Positions 7,409-15,185 are shown, counted from the first letter of the stretch. The stretch is DNA of 17,022 nt from Ga0074130 sp964499485 (GCA_964499485.1 CAZCLF010000033.1:1-17022), one strand, 5' to 3'. Notes: generated from the sequence alone by a model not told the origin. Made by a program: numbers and translations.

Positions 7409-7428
7409 CCTAGACGCTTCTGTCTAGG
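7409..7428. other. Hairpin between convergent genes
   Basis: A perfect 7-bp inverted repeat, arms CCTAGAC (7409-7415) and GTCTAGG (7422-7428) around a 6-base loop, sits in the 22-base space between the + strand operon end and the - strand cyclase and includes the cyclase stop codon. No T-run follows it on either strand, so it is not a standard intrinsic terminator. It may still separate or stabilise the converging transcripts. Confidence 0.45.
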
Positions 7429-9349
7429 CCTGCTTCAAAGGGCTTTCTGGTGGTGAGAAGTAGGCGTGGCCGATGCCGGTTGATTTGGCTAGATACATAG
7501 CCTGATCTGCATGGCGCACCAAAATTTCCGGCGTCTCCCCATCGCGTGGATAAAAGCTGACACCAAAGCTGGCAGATACACGCACACTGATGCCGTTGCT
7601 CAGTGTAATTGGCGCCTCAATGGCAGCCCGTAGACGGGCGATTGCTTGATCGCTTTCTTTCTCGTTCTGTACGCTGCTGAGCAGGAAGACAAATTCGTCC
7701 CCACCCAGCCGTGCTACCGAATCGTCACCTCGAAGGCAATCGAGCATACGGCGCGCGGTAACGAGCAATACTTCATCACCTGCCTCATGGCCGTACTGAT
7801 CGTTGATCGGCTTGAACTCATCCAGATCTAAGAAGCCCAGCGCGAGCATGCGATTGTGTCGATTGGCCTGCGCAATCGCCTGCTGCATACGATCGGCCAG
7901 TAGAGTGCGGTTCGGTAGTTTGGTCAGCTTGTCATAGTGCGCCAGCTGTTCGAGCTCGCTGGCTTGCTGCTTGAGTAGCGTGATGTCTTGAATATGCTTG
8001 ATCAGATATTGCAACTTGCCATGTGGGTCGAGTACGGCAGAGGCCGATAGCAAGGCCCACACAGCATGGCCATTACGATGCGTGAGGCGGACCTCAGTGT
8101 GATATTCAGTGCGCCGCCCCAACAGGATTTCCTGCATGAAATGTTGGTCGGTTTCACGATCTTCAGGAAAGAACAGTTGCTCAAGTGGCAGCTGCCGCAG
8201 CTCCTTCAAGGTATAGCCGAGCATACCTGCAAGGGCATGATTGACCTGCAGCAAATGGCCGTCAGCGTTGCGTAGCAACATGCCAATCGGTGCTTCGTTG
8301 AAGGCCGTGGTGAAGCGGCTTTCTGCGAGATGCATGGCAGTACGGGCTTGGCGCATTTCACTTTCGTAATTGGCTTGCACTCGCTGGTTGTAGAGTTGCA
8401 AGCCAATGGTGAGGACAAAAGCAGCAAACATCGCAAAGCCAAGTGCCGTGGCGGTTTCATACCATTCAGCCAAGACACTGGCTTCATTCCGACTGATGGC
8501 AATCACCAGGCCTTTGTCCATGTGCAGTGGCCCCGGCTGTATTGTGAGGACTGCGGTGATGCGATTCTCTCGGCTGATCAACGAGCGACCACGCTGGATG
8601 CTGCCTGGCCCACCGCTGTTGAAGTGCGCACCGAGCAAGCCGCTGTTGAGGGCTTGTTCAGTCTGTGCGGTGGCCTCGTGTGGCTCGACCACAAACAACT
8701 TGCCATCCTCGTGGATCACAGCCGACCACATATCGGGTGCATGCAAGACAGAGCGCAACAAGGTGCTGAAATAATCTGCCTCAAGATTGGCCACAACAAT
8801 GCCGCCAAAGCTGCCATCTGACCGCGTGTAGCTGCGCGCCAGTGTGATGACAAAGTTGCCCGTGACTGTGGTGAAGGGCGGTGTGACATACAGTGTTTGT
8901 GGGTCATTGGCGCGCCGCGCGTTATTGAAGTAGCCACGTAGGCTGAGGTCTTTATCCATCAGCCCAGGGTTGTTGCTATTGATGACTCTGCCGCGTGCAT
9001 TGACGATGGCAATGCTGGGCACACCGGAGATTGCCCGTGCCATTGCTTGCAGGCGTCGATTGGTATTGATCTGCCCGTTCAATCCAGAACTCAAGGCAGG
9101 CATGTCCTGAATGATGTCGAACAGAATAGTGTTGGCATTACCGAGCTGGGCAGAGAGATTGTCTTCAATCAGCCGGGTATAAGACTGCAAGCGAGCCTCA
9201 GCCCGGTGCAGTGTTTTTTCGCGCTCGTGGATGAGGTCGTAAATCAGGATCAGCGAGAACAGACTGAGTCCGATGATGATGATCAGCCATTGGCGCAGGA
9301 ACGGATGCTGACGCAGGTAGGTCCGAAACGGAAATTTGATGCTCTGCAA
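7424..9349 (-). CDS. Membrane-bound PAS-GGDEF diguanylate cyclase
   Basis: A 641-residue sensor enzyme making cyclic di-GMP from two GTP. Order: a short cytosolic N-terminus, TM1 at about 21-40, a periplasmic sensor region at about 41-298 of dCache-like appearance (Tyr-Val-Thr-Pro-Pro-Phe at 154-159), TM2 at about 300-318, a PAS domain at about 341-460 (Asn-Glu-Ala-Pro-Ile-Gly-Met, then Asn-His-Ala-Leu-Ala-Gly-Met-Leu-Gly-Tyr), and GGDEF at about 468-630. The active-site loop is intact Gly-Gly-Asp-Glu-Phe (549-553). An inhibitory I-site RxxD (Arg-Gly-Asp-Asp, 540-543) lies exactly five residues before it, so product inhibition is expected. There is no EAL domain. The start is taken as TTG at 9349: no ATG or GTG lies between it and the in-frame stop at 9371-9373, it keeps TM1, and a G6 run (9355-9360) can serve as ribosome site. 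The signal sensed is unknown. Confidence 0.92.
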   Translation of the reverse strand: MQSIKFPFRTYLRQHPFLRQWLIIIIGLSLFSLILIYDLIHEREKTLHRAEARLQSYTRLIEDNLSAQLGNANTILFDIIQDMPALSSGLNGQINTNRRLQAMARAISGVPSIAIVNARGRVINSNNPGLMDKDLSLRGYFNNARRANDPQTLYVTPPFTTVTGNFVITLARSYTRSDGSFGGIVVANLEADYFSTLLRSVLHAPDMWSAVIHEDGKLFVVEPHEATAQTEQALNSGLLGAHFNSGGPGSIQRGRSLISRENRITAVLTIQPGPLHMDKGLVIAISRNEASVLAEWYETATALGFAMFAAFVLTIGLQLYNQRVQANYESEMRQARTAMHLAESRFTTAFNEAPIGMLLRNADGHLLQVNHALAGMLGYTLKELRQLPLEQLFFPEDRETDQHFMQEILLGRRTEYHTEVRLTHRNGHAVWALLSASAVLDPHGKLQYLIKHIQDITLLKQQASELEQLAHYDKLTKLPNRTLLADRMQQAIAQANRHNRMLALGFLDLDEFKPINDQYGHEAGDEVLLVTARRMLDCLRGDDSVARLGGDEFVFLLSSVQNEKESDQAIARLRAAIEAPITLSNGISVRVSASFGVSFYPRDGETPEILVRHADQAMYLAKSTGIGHAYFSPPESPLKQA

Positions 9350-9566
9350 AGCGTCCCCCCGTGTCGTTTTTCAGTACGACTGATTCAACTGTAGTCCGAT
9401 TTTCCTAAAAGATAAATAATAAAAAAATGCTCAACAGGCAGTCGTGTCAGATTGAGAGTTAGGCTTCTTGTTTTGGCCTTAGAGCGAATGAGGTACTACG
9501 ATAGCCCAATCATTCTTGTAGATTGATGGATGTTCGTTGTGTTTGTTTTTATCAATTTTTGCTGGG

Positions 9567-10481
9567 TCAGCCTTGCATGAGTGCTTGGCAGCGATGCTGA
9601 ATGAATACGCGTAATGCCGCCACCAAGGGTGACAGCTGACGGCGGTCGGCGCACAGCATGTAGAGCGGCGCACTTTCGCATTGCCACTCTGGACACAGCT
9701 CGATCACATTGCCTGCGGCCAGATCAAGTGCCATATCCATGTGCGATTTGTAGGCAATACCGAGGCCCGCCAACGCCCAGCGGTGTACAGCTTCACCATC
9801 GTCGCTGATTCGCCAAGCATCCGTCGCCACCGTAATGGTTTCCTTGCTGCGTGTGAAACGCCAGCGATCATGGACATAGTCTCCCAGTGTGAAGCACAGG
9901 GTACGGTGCTTGCCTAGCGTGGCGGCCAGCTCATCGGGGTGAGTGGGCATGCCATGCTGTTGCACATAGGCTGGTGAGGCACACAGAATGCGTCGCACGG
10001 CCGGCGCTAGCGGCAACGCGATCAGTTGCGAGTCGGGTGGGGTGCCGTAGCGAAAGGCGATATCTACCGGCTCTCGGTACACGTCAGCAATGCGGTCGGA
10101 AACCTGAATCCGCAGTTTGACCCCTGGATAGTCCAGCAAAAACTCTTCCAGCCAAGGCAGCAATAGATTGCGACCAAGATCAGATGGGACGGAGACTTGG
10201 AGCGTCTCGCGTATCTCCTTTCCATCTGCAGCCACATCGGCGCAGGCTGACCGTAGGTTGAGCAGCGCCTGCCGGCATTGCGGCAGAAAACGTTCGCCGG
10301 CCTGGGTCAGGCGCAGGTGTCGCGTTGAGCGAAGGAACAATGCCGCACCCACTTCAGTTTCCAAGCGTTTCAGTGCGGCACTGGCCGTGGCGGGTGTCAT
10401 ATCTAGGCTGCGCGCAGCCGCGGAGATGCTGCCGTGGTCAGCGGTGCGAACAAACAGATCGAGGTCTTGAAGGGCTTTCAT
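9567..10481 (-). CDS. LysR-family transcriptional regulator
   Basis: A 304-residue LysR-type regulator. The winged helix-turn-helix occupies residues 1-60, with Ser-Ile-Ser-Ala-Ala-Ala-Arg-Ser-Leu near 17-25 and Thr-Pro-Ala-Thr-Ala-Ser-Ala-Ala-Leu-Lys-Arg-Leu-Glu as the recognition helix. A periplasmic-binding-protein-like effector domain follows from about 88. The Asp-Leu-Gly-Arg-Asn-Leu-Leu-Leu-Pro segment and Asp-Ile-Ala-Phe-Arg-Tyr-Gly are typical of the group regulating oxidoreductases. The start is ATG 10481, which begins the usual LysR N-terminus; an in-frame upstream ATG at 10640 would run through the intergenic space into the divergent reductase gene and is rejected. It is divergent from an ene reductase gene with 110 bases between, the classic layout in which the regulator controls the neighbour and itself. 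The likely inducers are electrophiles, quinones or enones, inferred from the neighbours. Confidence 0.9.
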   Translation of the reverse strand: MKALQDLDLFVRTADHGSISAAARSLDMTPATASAALKRLETEVGAALFLRSTRHLRLTQAGERFLPQCRQALLNLRSACADVAADGKEIRETLQVSVPSDLGRNLLLPWLEEFLLDYPGVKLRIQVSDRIADVYREPVDIAFRYGTPPDSQLIALPLAPAVRRILCASPAYVQQHGMPTHPDELAATLGKHRTLCFTLGDYVHDRWRFTRSKETITVATDAWRISDDGEAVHRWALAGLGIAYKSHMDMALDLAAGNVIELCPEWQCESAPLYMLCADRRQLSPLVAALRVFIQHRCQALMQG

Positions 10482-10492
10482 GGCGGGTTTAT

Positions 10493-10511
10493 TTTCAAAA
10501 ATAATTTGAAA
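10493..10511. promoter_or_regulatory. Candidate LysR operator (inverted repeat)
   Basis: A perfect inverted repeat TTTCAAA-N5-TTTGAAA lies between the divergent regulator and ene-reductase genes, 12 bases upstream of the regulator ATG. It contains the T-N11-A core expected of LysR-type sites and has an AT-rich centre. Its place next to the regulator start suggests autoregulation, with activation of the reductase pair from the other side. The match is visible; binding by this regulator is inferred. Confidence 0.6.
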
Positions 10512-10591
10512 GAAGTTCTCTTTATGCCGTCTTTTTGATTCCAGCGCAATGCGGCAAGATGCGTCATCACCACACCGTATGGAGTGCCCTA

Positions 10592-11689
10592 ATGAGTAAC
10601 GCATCTTTGTTTGCCCCTTTGACGGGGCGACACTTGTCACTACCGAATCGAATTGTCATGGCGCCCATGACACGCTGCCGCACCACTCAACCCGGCAATA
10701 TTCCCAATGCTGAGATGGCGCGCTATTACGCTCAGCGTGCCAGCGCCGGCTTGATCGTCAGTGAGGCAACGCAGATTTCGCCTCAAGGCCAGGGCTACAG
10801 CTTTACGCCCGGCATCTATAGTGACGCGCAGATTGCCGGCTGGCGTATCGTCACGGATGCGGTACACCAAGCGGGCGGACGCATTTTCCTGCAGCTCTGG
10901 CATGTCGGCCGCATGTCACACGCCAGCTTCCACAATGGCGGTGTACCGGTGGCGCCCTCGGCGATTTCACCTGAGGCACAAGTTTGGGTAGCTGATGAGC
11001 ATGGTGTGGGTGGCATGGTGGATTGCCCGGTGCCACGCGCCCTCAGTCGCGAAGAGATCAAGGGGGTGGTGGCTGATTATGCTCAGGCGGCACGTAATGC
11101 GATTGCGGCTGGATTTGATGGTGTGGAAGTGCATGGTGCCAATGGCTATCTGATCGATCAGTTCCTGCGCAGCACGTCGAACCAGCGGGACGATGACTAC
11201 GGCGGTAGTATTGCCAACCGCATCCGCTTCCTCGATGAGGTGGTCACTGCGATTGCTGGCGCGATTGGTCCGGAGCGTACGGCGATTCGTCTTGCACCGT
11301 TCATCACGGCACGTGGCATGAACTGCCCAGAAATCATTCCTGCCATTCTGCTGGCAGCCGAGCGTCTGGAGGCACTGGGCATTACCTATGTCCACTTGTC
11401 GGAAGCCGACTGGGCCGATGCGCCACAAATTCCGCAGGACTTCCGGGTTGCGCTGCGCCAGCGCTTCAAAGGCAACATCATCGTCGCCGGTCTGTATGAC
11501 AAGGCGCGTGGTGAGGCCATTCTCAACAGTGGCTATGCGGATCTCGTGGCCTATGGCCGCCCCTTCGTTGCTAACCCTGATCTGGCGGCCCGCTTCGCCA
11601 ACGATTGGCCGCTGGCAGACATGAATCCGACGCAACTCTTTGGCGGCGACAGCCGCGGTTACACCGACTATCCCATTTACGGAGCCTGA
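10592..11689 (+). CDS. Old Yellow Enzyme-family alkene reductase (NemA/XenB-like)
   Basis: A 365-residue FMN-dependent ene reductase that uses NAD(P)H to reduce activated C=C bonds, nitro esters or quinone-like electrophiles in the cytosol. Family landmarks are Met-Ala-Pro-Met-Thr-Arg (23-28, with the flavin-tuning Thr), Ala-Gln-Arg-Ala-Ser-Ala-Gly-Leu-Ile (47-55), Gln-Leu-Trp-His-Val-Gly-Arg (101-107), the substrate-binding pair His181/Asn184 with catalytic-type Tyr186 in His-Gly-Ala-Asn-Gly-Tyr, then Asp-Asp-Tyr-Gly-Gly-Ser (201-206), Arg233 and the FMN phosphate region Gly-Arg-Pro-Phe-Val-Ala-Asn-Pro-Asp (322-330). Length is normal. The start is ATG 10592 with GGAG at 10581-10584. It is followed three bases later by a quinone-oxidoreductase-like gene with its own GGAG, so the two form an operon, probably under the divergent LysR regulator. 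Confidence 0.93.
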   Translation: MSNASLFAPLTGRHLSLPNRIVMAPMTRCRTTQPGNIPNAEMARYYAQRASAGLIVSEATQISPQGQGYSFTPGIYSDAQIAGWRIVTDAVHQAGGRIFLQLWHVGRMSHASFHNGGVPVAPSAISPEAQVWVADEHGVGGMVDCPVPRALSREEIKGVVADYAQAARNAIAAGFDGVEVHGANGYLIDQFLRSTSNQRDDDYGGSIANRIRFLDEVVTAIAGAIGPERTAIRLAPFITARGMNCPEIIPAILLAAERLEALGITYVHLSEADWADAPQIPQDFRVALRQRFKGNIIVAGLYDKARGEAILNSGYADLVAYGRPFVANPDLAARFANDWPLADMNPTQLFGGDSRGYTDYPIYGA

Positions 11690-11691
11690 TC

Positions 11692-12705
11692 ATGAAAGCT
11701 GTTGCTTACACGCATTGCCTGCCGATCGATGCCGATACCGCGCTAATGGATGTGACACTGCCCGAACCGGTGGCCAGCGGTCACGACCTATTAGTCGAGG
11801 TCCGTGCCGTGTCAGTCAATCCCGTCGATACCAAAATCCGTCGAGGTGTTGCGCCGGGTGAGGGTGAATTCAAGGTACTGGGGTGGGATGCTACCGGTAT
11901 CGTGCGCGCAGTAGGCGACAAGGTCAGCTTGTTCAAGCCGGGTGATCGGGTCTGGTATGCCGGTGCGATCAATCGTCCGGGCAGCAACAGCGAGCTGCAT
12001 CTCGTTGACGAACGCATCGTCGGTACTATGCCCAGCAGTCTCGACTTTGCGGCTGCTGCAGCGCTCCCACTGACAGCCATCACAGCATGGGAACTCCTGT
12101 TTGATCGCTTGCAAGTTGAGCGTGACACGCGCGCAACGGGGGATGCCATCCTCGTCATCGGCGCTGCCGGTGGGGTTGGCTCCATCCTTGTGCAACTGGC
12201 GCGTCAGCTCACTGGTTTGACAGTGATTGGCACAGCCTCACGGCCAGAGACGCATCAATGGGTCCGCGATCTTGGCGCGCATCACGTCATCGATCACACT
12301 CTGCCTCTGTCGACAGAACTAAAGCGTATTGGCATCGACAACGTACGCTACATAGCCAGCCTCACGCATACCGACCAACATGCAGCACAGATTGTTGAGG
12401 CAATCGCGCCGCAAGGGCGACTCGCGTTGATTGATGATCCGGCCACGCTGGACATCATGCCCTTCAAGCGTAAGAGCGTGTCCATTCATTGGGAGCTGAT
12501 GTTCACCCGCTCGTTATTCAATACGTCAGACATGGGTGCCCAGCATGACTTGCTGACTGAGGTATCACAGTTGGTGGATGCAGGCACCCTACGCACCACC
12601 TTTGCTGATCACTTTGGCACTATCAATGCCACCAATCTCAAGCGTGCACATGCTCTATTGGAGAGCGGCAAGGCGCGGGGGAAGATTGTGCTGGAAGGGT
12701 TCTAG
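11692..12705 (+). CDS. MDR-superfamily quinone oxidoreductase-like protein (zinc-free)
   Basis: A 337-residue medium-chain dehydrogenase/reductase of the group often called zinc-binding alcohol dehydrogenase family protein (adh_fam_1 type), although no catalytic or structural zinc cysteines are present. It probably transfers hydride from NADPH to quinones or enones. Visible features are the GroES-like N-terminal fold with Val-Asn-Pro-Val-Asp-Thr-Lys (42-48), Gly-Trp-Asp-Ala-Thr-Gly (64-69), Phe-Lys-Pro-Gly-Asp-Arg-Val (81-87), the substrate-side Ala-Leu-Pro-Leu-Thr-Ala-Ile-Thr-Ala-Trp-Glu (124-134), and the cofactor motif Gly-Ala-Ala-Gly-Gly-Val-Gly-Ser (157-164). The start is ATG 11692 with GGAG at 11681-11684; the in-frame frame open further left lies inside the reductase gene. 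It shares an operon with the ene reductase, suggesting joint handling of reactive carbonyls or quinones. Confidence 0.88.
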   Translation: MKAVAYTHCLPIDADTALMDVTLPEPVASGHDLLVEVRAVSVNPVDTKIRRGVAPGEGEFKVLGWDATGIVRAVGDKVSLFKPGDRVWYAGAINRPGSNSELHLVDERIVGTMPSSLDFAAAAALPLTAITAWELLFDRLQVERDTRATGDAILVIGAAGGVGSILVQLARQLTGLTVIGTASRPETHQWVRDLGAHHVIDHTLPLSTELKRIGIDNVRYIASLTHTDQHAAQIVEAIAPQGRLALIDDPATLDIMPFKRKSVSIHWELMFTRSLFNTSDMGAQHDLLTEVSQLVDAGTLRTTFADHFGTINATNLKRAHALLESGKARGKIVLEGF

Positions 12706-12706
12706 T

Positions 12707-12745
12707 AGCTATAGCTGGCGCACGCTTAACGTGCCAGCCATAGCT
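12707..12745. terminator. Candidate bidirectional terminator hairpin between convergent genes
   Basis: A long imperfect hairpin runs from 12707 to 12745: a 16-bp stem with a 2-base bulge (CG at 12719-12720) and a CTTAA loop at 12725-12729. The only mispair on the + transcript (A12713 against C12739) becomes a G-U pair on the - transcript. It lies just after the + strand MDR stop and contains the - strand hypothetical gene's stop codon in its loop. Only three T residues end the + side, so termination is likely but may be weak or Rho-assisted. Confidence 0.55.
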
Positions 12746-13091
12746 TTCCAACGGCAAGGCACAAGAGCAAGGTGATAACGGCGAGTGCAACTAAGCGCCG
12801 CCGATTTAGCTCGGCGCGGCGGATCACCTCTGTGTTCTGCTCGGCCAATGCAGAGATGAGCTCTGAAGACGCAAGCATCTGCGCCTGCAATGCTGCTACC
12901 GCCGCTTCAAGCTCGGCAATGCGGGCCTGATCGGGCGTGTTGAGGGTGTTGCTCGGCGTCACTTGAGGGGCTGCAGGTTTGCGCCCCACACTCCCCCAGA
13001 GCTTCTTTGCTCCATCTGCCACTTTGGGGGCATTCTCAATCACCTTGCCCCACGGTACAGCTTGCAGAACGGTAAGCCATGGAATTGCCAT
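12726..13091 (-). CDS. Hypothetical coiled-coil protein with C-terminal membrane anchor
   Basis: A 121-residue protein that I do not recognise as a named family. The N-terminal 50 residues are moderately hydrophobic then Pro/Thr-rich. Residues about 56-96 form a heptad-like coiled coil (Ile-Ala-Glu-Leu-Glu-Ala-Ala-Val-Ala-Ala-Leu-Gln-Ala-Gln). A single hydrophobic segment of about 17 residues (99-116) follows the basic Arg-Arg-Arg at 97-99 and ends five residues from the C-terminus. With no signal peptide and arginines before the helix, a cytosolic domain anchored by its tail is the natural topology. The ATG at 13091 has a purine-rich AGGGG (13095-13100 region on the - strand) upstream. It is probably a single-gene unit, 145 bases downstream of the dacB stop on the same strand. 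It is a credible gene by composition; function unknown. Confidence 0.7.
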   Translation of the reverse strand: MAIPWLTVLQAVPWGKVIENAPKVADGAKKLWGSVGRKPAAPQVTPSNTLNTPDQARIAELEAAVAALQAQMLASSELISALAEQNTEVIRRAELNRRRLVALAVITLLLCLAVGKLWLAR

Positions 13092-13236
13092 AACAGCCCC
13101 TAGTAAGACTACGTCAATCAGACAGCATCGCTGACGATTGATTCAATCACGGGGCTTAGCGAGTGTCGCCCGGCGTGAACTTGGGGGACTTTGCGGTCTC
13201 CTGCATTGAAACTTAAGCCCTTGCCCTGTTTTTTAG

Positions 13237-14625
13237 CTAGGGTGTGGTGTTTAACCATCCCATGAGCTCATCCTGGGCTGCTTGACCTGCAGCAGCATTC
13301 GGATGGTTGATCAGGAAGACGACGATTTGCCAGCGGCCTTTACGGTCACGTACATAGCCCGCAATGGTTTTGACGCCTTCTAGCGTCCCGGTCTTGAGGT
13401 GCCCTTGTCCCAGACTGGGGTTGTCGCGTAGGCGCTTTTTCATGGTGCCATCCACCCCGGTAATCGGCAGTGAGGCGATGAATTCGGGCATGAAAGGGCT
13501 TTGCCACGCGCTGTTGAGGAGGGCGGCCAGACTCTGTGCGCTGAGTCGTTCGTTACGCGATAGGCCTGAGCCATTGTCGAGGACCAATTCAGGGAAGCGT
13601 AGCGATTTCTGATTGAGCCAGCTTTGGACTGCCGCGGCCGAACTACTCTGGCTGCCTTCGCCGAGGCTCAGGTAGAGCTGACGCGCCATGACGTTATTGC
13701 TGAACTTGTTGATGTCACGAATGAGCTCGGCCAGTGGGGCTGATTCGATCTGACCAAGCTGAAGGGCAGTGGGGGGAACGCGGCCATCACTCCAGTTGCC
13801 GTTGATGGTGCCACCCAATTCTTCCCATAGTTGGCGGAATACCCCATACACATAGTTGGGGTGTTCCAATACGCCAACATGCCAACGCTGAGCCCCGCAG
13901 CTGCGCGGGTAGGTACCGGTGATGACGAGGTGGAAGCGGTCTGGGTGCGTGCTGACATCGGTACGTAAGCGGCTCTTCCAGTCGCCACACTCTCCCTCTG
14001 TAAGGGTGACTTGGCTAATTAAGTAAAGATTGGCGGGGTGCGGTTCGGCTTGGATTTGGAGCTTGTCATCCGCAATACTTAACTGCAGGCGGATGCTTTT
14101 CCAGTTGAGTAGCAGGGCATCGGGTTTGACGTTATACGGGCGGAGTGGCTGATCATCAAACGCTATCCCCTGTCCGTTGAGCGCAAACGCGCTGCGATCG
14201 AGGACGAGATTCCCGCGAATCTGCCGCAGCCCCTGCGCGCGCAATTGGCGCAGCAATAACCAAAATTGCTCAAAGCTCAGACGTGGGTCGCCACTGCCTT
14301 TCAGGTACAAGTCGCCGTTGAGCACTCCATCCACTGGTGGTGTCAGGCTGTAGGCAGTGGTCTGCCAACTGTAGGCGGGACCGAGTATTTCCAGCCCTGC
14401 ATAGGTCGTGAGTAATTTCATCACCGATGCAGGGTTCATAGCATTATCGGCGTTATGTTGTAGCCAAGGACGGCGGCCTCCTGCCTCTTGCACAACGACC
14501 GCGACATTTGCGGTTGGAATGCCTGCATTTTTGAGTTGCTGTAGCACGCCACGCGGTAGCCCATCACTCGCGTGGGCTGAGAGGGCGAAGAGGAGAGCAA
14601 CCAGGAGCGAGGCGAATTTTTTCAT
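13237..14625 (-). CDS. dacB: D-alanyl-D-alanine carboxypeptidase/endopeptidase (PBP4)
   Basis: A 462-residue class C penicillin-binding protein that trims D-Ala and cleaves D-Ala-mDAP cross-links in the periplasm. The signal peptide is at 1-19 (cleavage after Ala-His-Ala). The three active-site motifs are all present: Ser67-Val-Met-Lys70 (nucleophile and general base), Ser309-Asn-Asn311 and Lys411-Thr-Gly413. The long gap between the first two motifs, about 240 residues, reflects the extra domains typical of PBP4, and Cys213/Cys243 could form a disulfide within them. Near the C-terminus Val-Asp-Gly-Thr-Met-Lys-Lys-Arg (391-398) is another PBP4 landmark. Length is normal. The ATG overlaps the stop of the TonB-like gene by four bases, so translation is probably coupled; no separate ribosome site is seen. 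No clear terminator follows. Confidence 0.95.
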   Translation of the reverse strand: MKKFASLLVALLFALSAHASDGLPRGVLQQLKNAGIPTANVAVVVQEAGGRRPWLQHNADNAMNPASVMKLLTTYAGLEILGPAYSWQTTAYSLTPPVDGVLNGDLYLKGSGDPRLSFEQFWLLLRQLRAQGLRQIRGNLVLDRSAFALNGQGIAFDDQPLRPYNVKPDALLLNWKSIRLQLSIADDKLQIQAEPHPANLYLISQVTLTEGECGDWKSRLRTDVSTHPDRFHLVITGTYPRSCGAQRWHVGVLEHPNYVYGVFRQLWEELGGTINGNWSDGRVPPTALQLGQIESAPLAELIRDINKFSNNVMARQLYLSLGEGSQSSSAAAVQSWLNQKSLRFPELVLDNGSGLSRNERLSAQSLAALLNSAWQSPFMPEFIASLPITGVDGTMKKRLRDNPSLGQGHLKTGTLEGVKTIAGYVRDRKGRWQIVVFLINHPNAAAGQAAQDELMGWLNTTP

Positions 14626-15185
14626 TGCAAGCGGAAGGTCATGGGGATCAGAATTTCGCTACGCCCGCCGCTTTCAATGCGGCCTGCGCGCAAGGCCGCG
14701 TTAACCGCGGCATGGTCAAGCTCTGGATGGCCACTCGTGGCTGCCACACTCGCATGCAAGATCGTGCCGTTCGCATCTAGCTTAATGAGCAGATGGGTCG
14801 TGCCCTCTAGTCCTGCTTCAACGGCTGTTGGCGGATAAACTACATAGGCAGAAATACGGCGCAATGCTTGATTCTCCTGTGGGGCCTTGAGACGACCCTG
14901 CTTATTTGCCCTGAGGGTGTTGGGCTGTACTGCCGCTGTATCAGTCCCAGTGGCAATCGTGTTCTTGTTGAGAATGTCTGGTTCTGGCGGCGTGATCGTC
15001 GATGTCCCCTCCTCAGGGGCGGGTGCCGGAACCACAAGCCGCACATTCAGTCGAATTGGTTTTTCTGGCGCAGGCGTCACCAGCTGCCCCGCTATAAGCG
15101 CAAGGTGCAGCAGAATAGAGAGGGCGATCGCCAGCGGTAATCGGAAGGCAGGTTTCATCAATGGGCTTTTGCTTGTTGCCTGCAT
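14622..15185 (-). CDS. TonB-family energy transducer
   Basis: A 187-residue TonB-like protein that should carry proton-motive energy from ExbB/ExbD to outer-membrane partners. The single N-terminal transmembrane helix (about 15-35) holds Ser23-Ile-Leu-Leu-His27, matching the SxxxH motif essential in E. coli TonB. A short Pro/Glu-rich periplasmic linker (about 37-75) follows, then a C-terminal TonB domain (about 112-187) with Tyr-Pro-Pro-Thr-Ala (117-121), Gly-Leu-Glu-Gly-Thr (125-129), Ser-Gly-His-Pro-Glu-Leu-Asp (151-157) and Ala-Ala-Leu. The Pro-rich linker is short compared with E. coli TonB. The start may be ATG 15185 or the in-frame ATG nine codons later; neither has a clear Shine-Dalgarno. 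exbB and exbD are not in view. Its pairing with dacB is unusual, and a divergent ankyrin gene begins 37 bases away. Confidence 0.86.
   Translation of the reverse strand: MQATSKSPLMKPAFRLPLAIALSILLHLALIAGQLVTPAPEKPIRLNVRLVVPAPAPEEGTSTITPPEPDILNKNTIATGTDTAAVQPNTLRANKQGRLKAPQENQALRRISAYVVYPPTAVEAGLEGTTHLLIKLDANGTILHASVAATSGHPELDHAAVNAALRAGRIESGGRSEILIPMTFRLQ

Noticed and set aside
7409..7428. Calling the 7-bp hairpin an intrinsic terminator
   Set aside because: No T-run follows the stem on either strand, so it is listed only as a hairpin.
8330..8821. A 163-codon + strand frame inside the diguanylate cyclase gene
   Set aside because: Antisense to the intact sensor/PAS coding region; no start signal or family resemblance.
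9410..9430. AT-rich tract upstream of the diguanylate cyclase as a promoter
   Set aside because: Several -10-like hexamers are possible on the - strand but none pairs with a good -35 at 16-18 bases, so no site is called.
10482..10640. An N-terminal extension of 53 codons for the LysR regulator
   Set aside because: It would cover the whole divergent promoter region and enter the reductase gene; the LysR helix-turn-helix begins properly at the ATG at 10481.
10967..11635. A 222-codon open frame on the - strand inside the ene reductase gene
   Set aside because: It lies wholly opposite a clear OYE-family gene, shows no recognisable motif and has no ribosome site; long antisense frames are common in GC-rich coding DNA.
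13138..13150. Palindrome GATTGATTCAATC upstream of the small hypothetical gene
   Set aside because: Short, with no promoter elements placed around it and no neighbouring regulator; likely chance.
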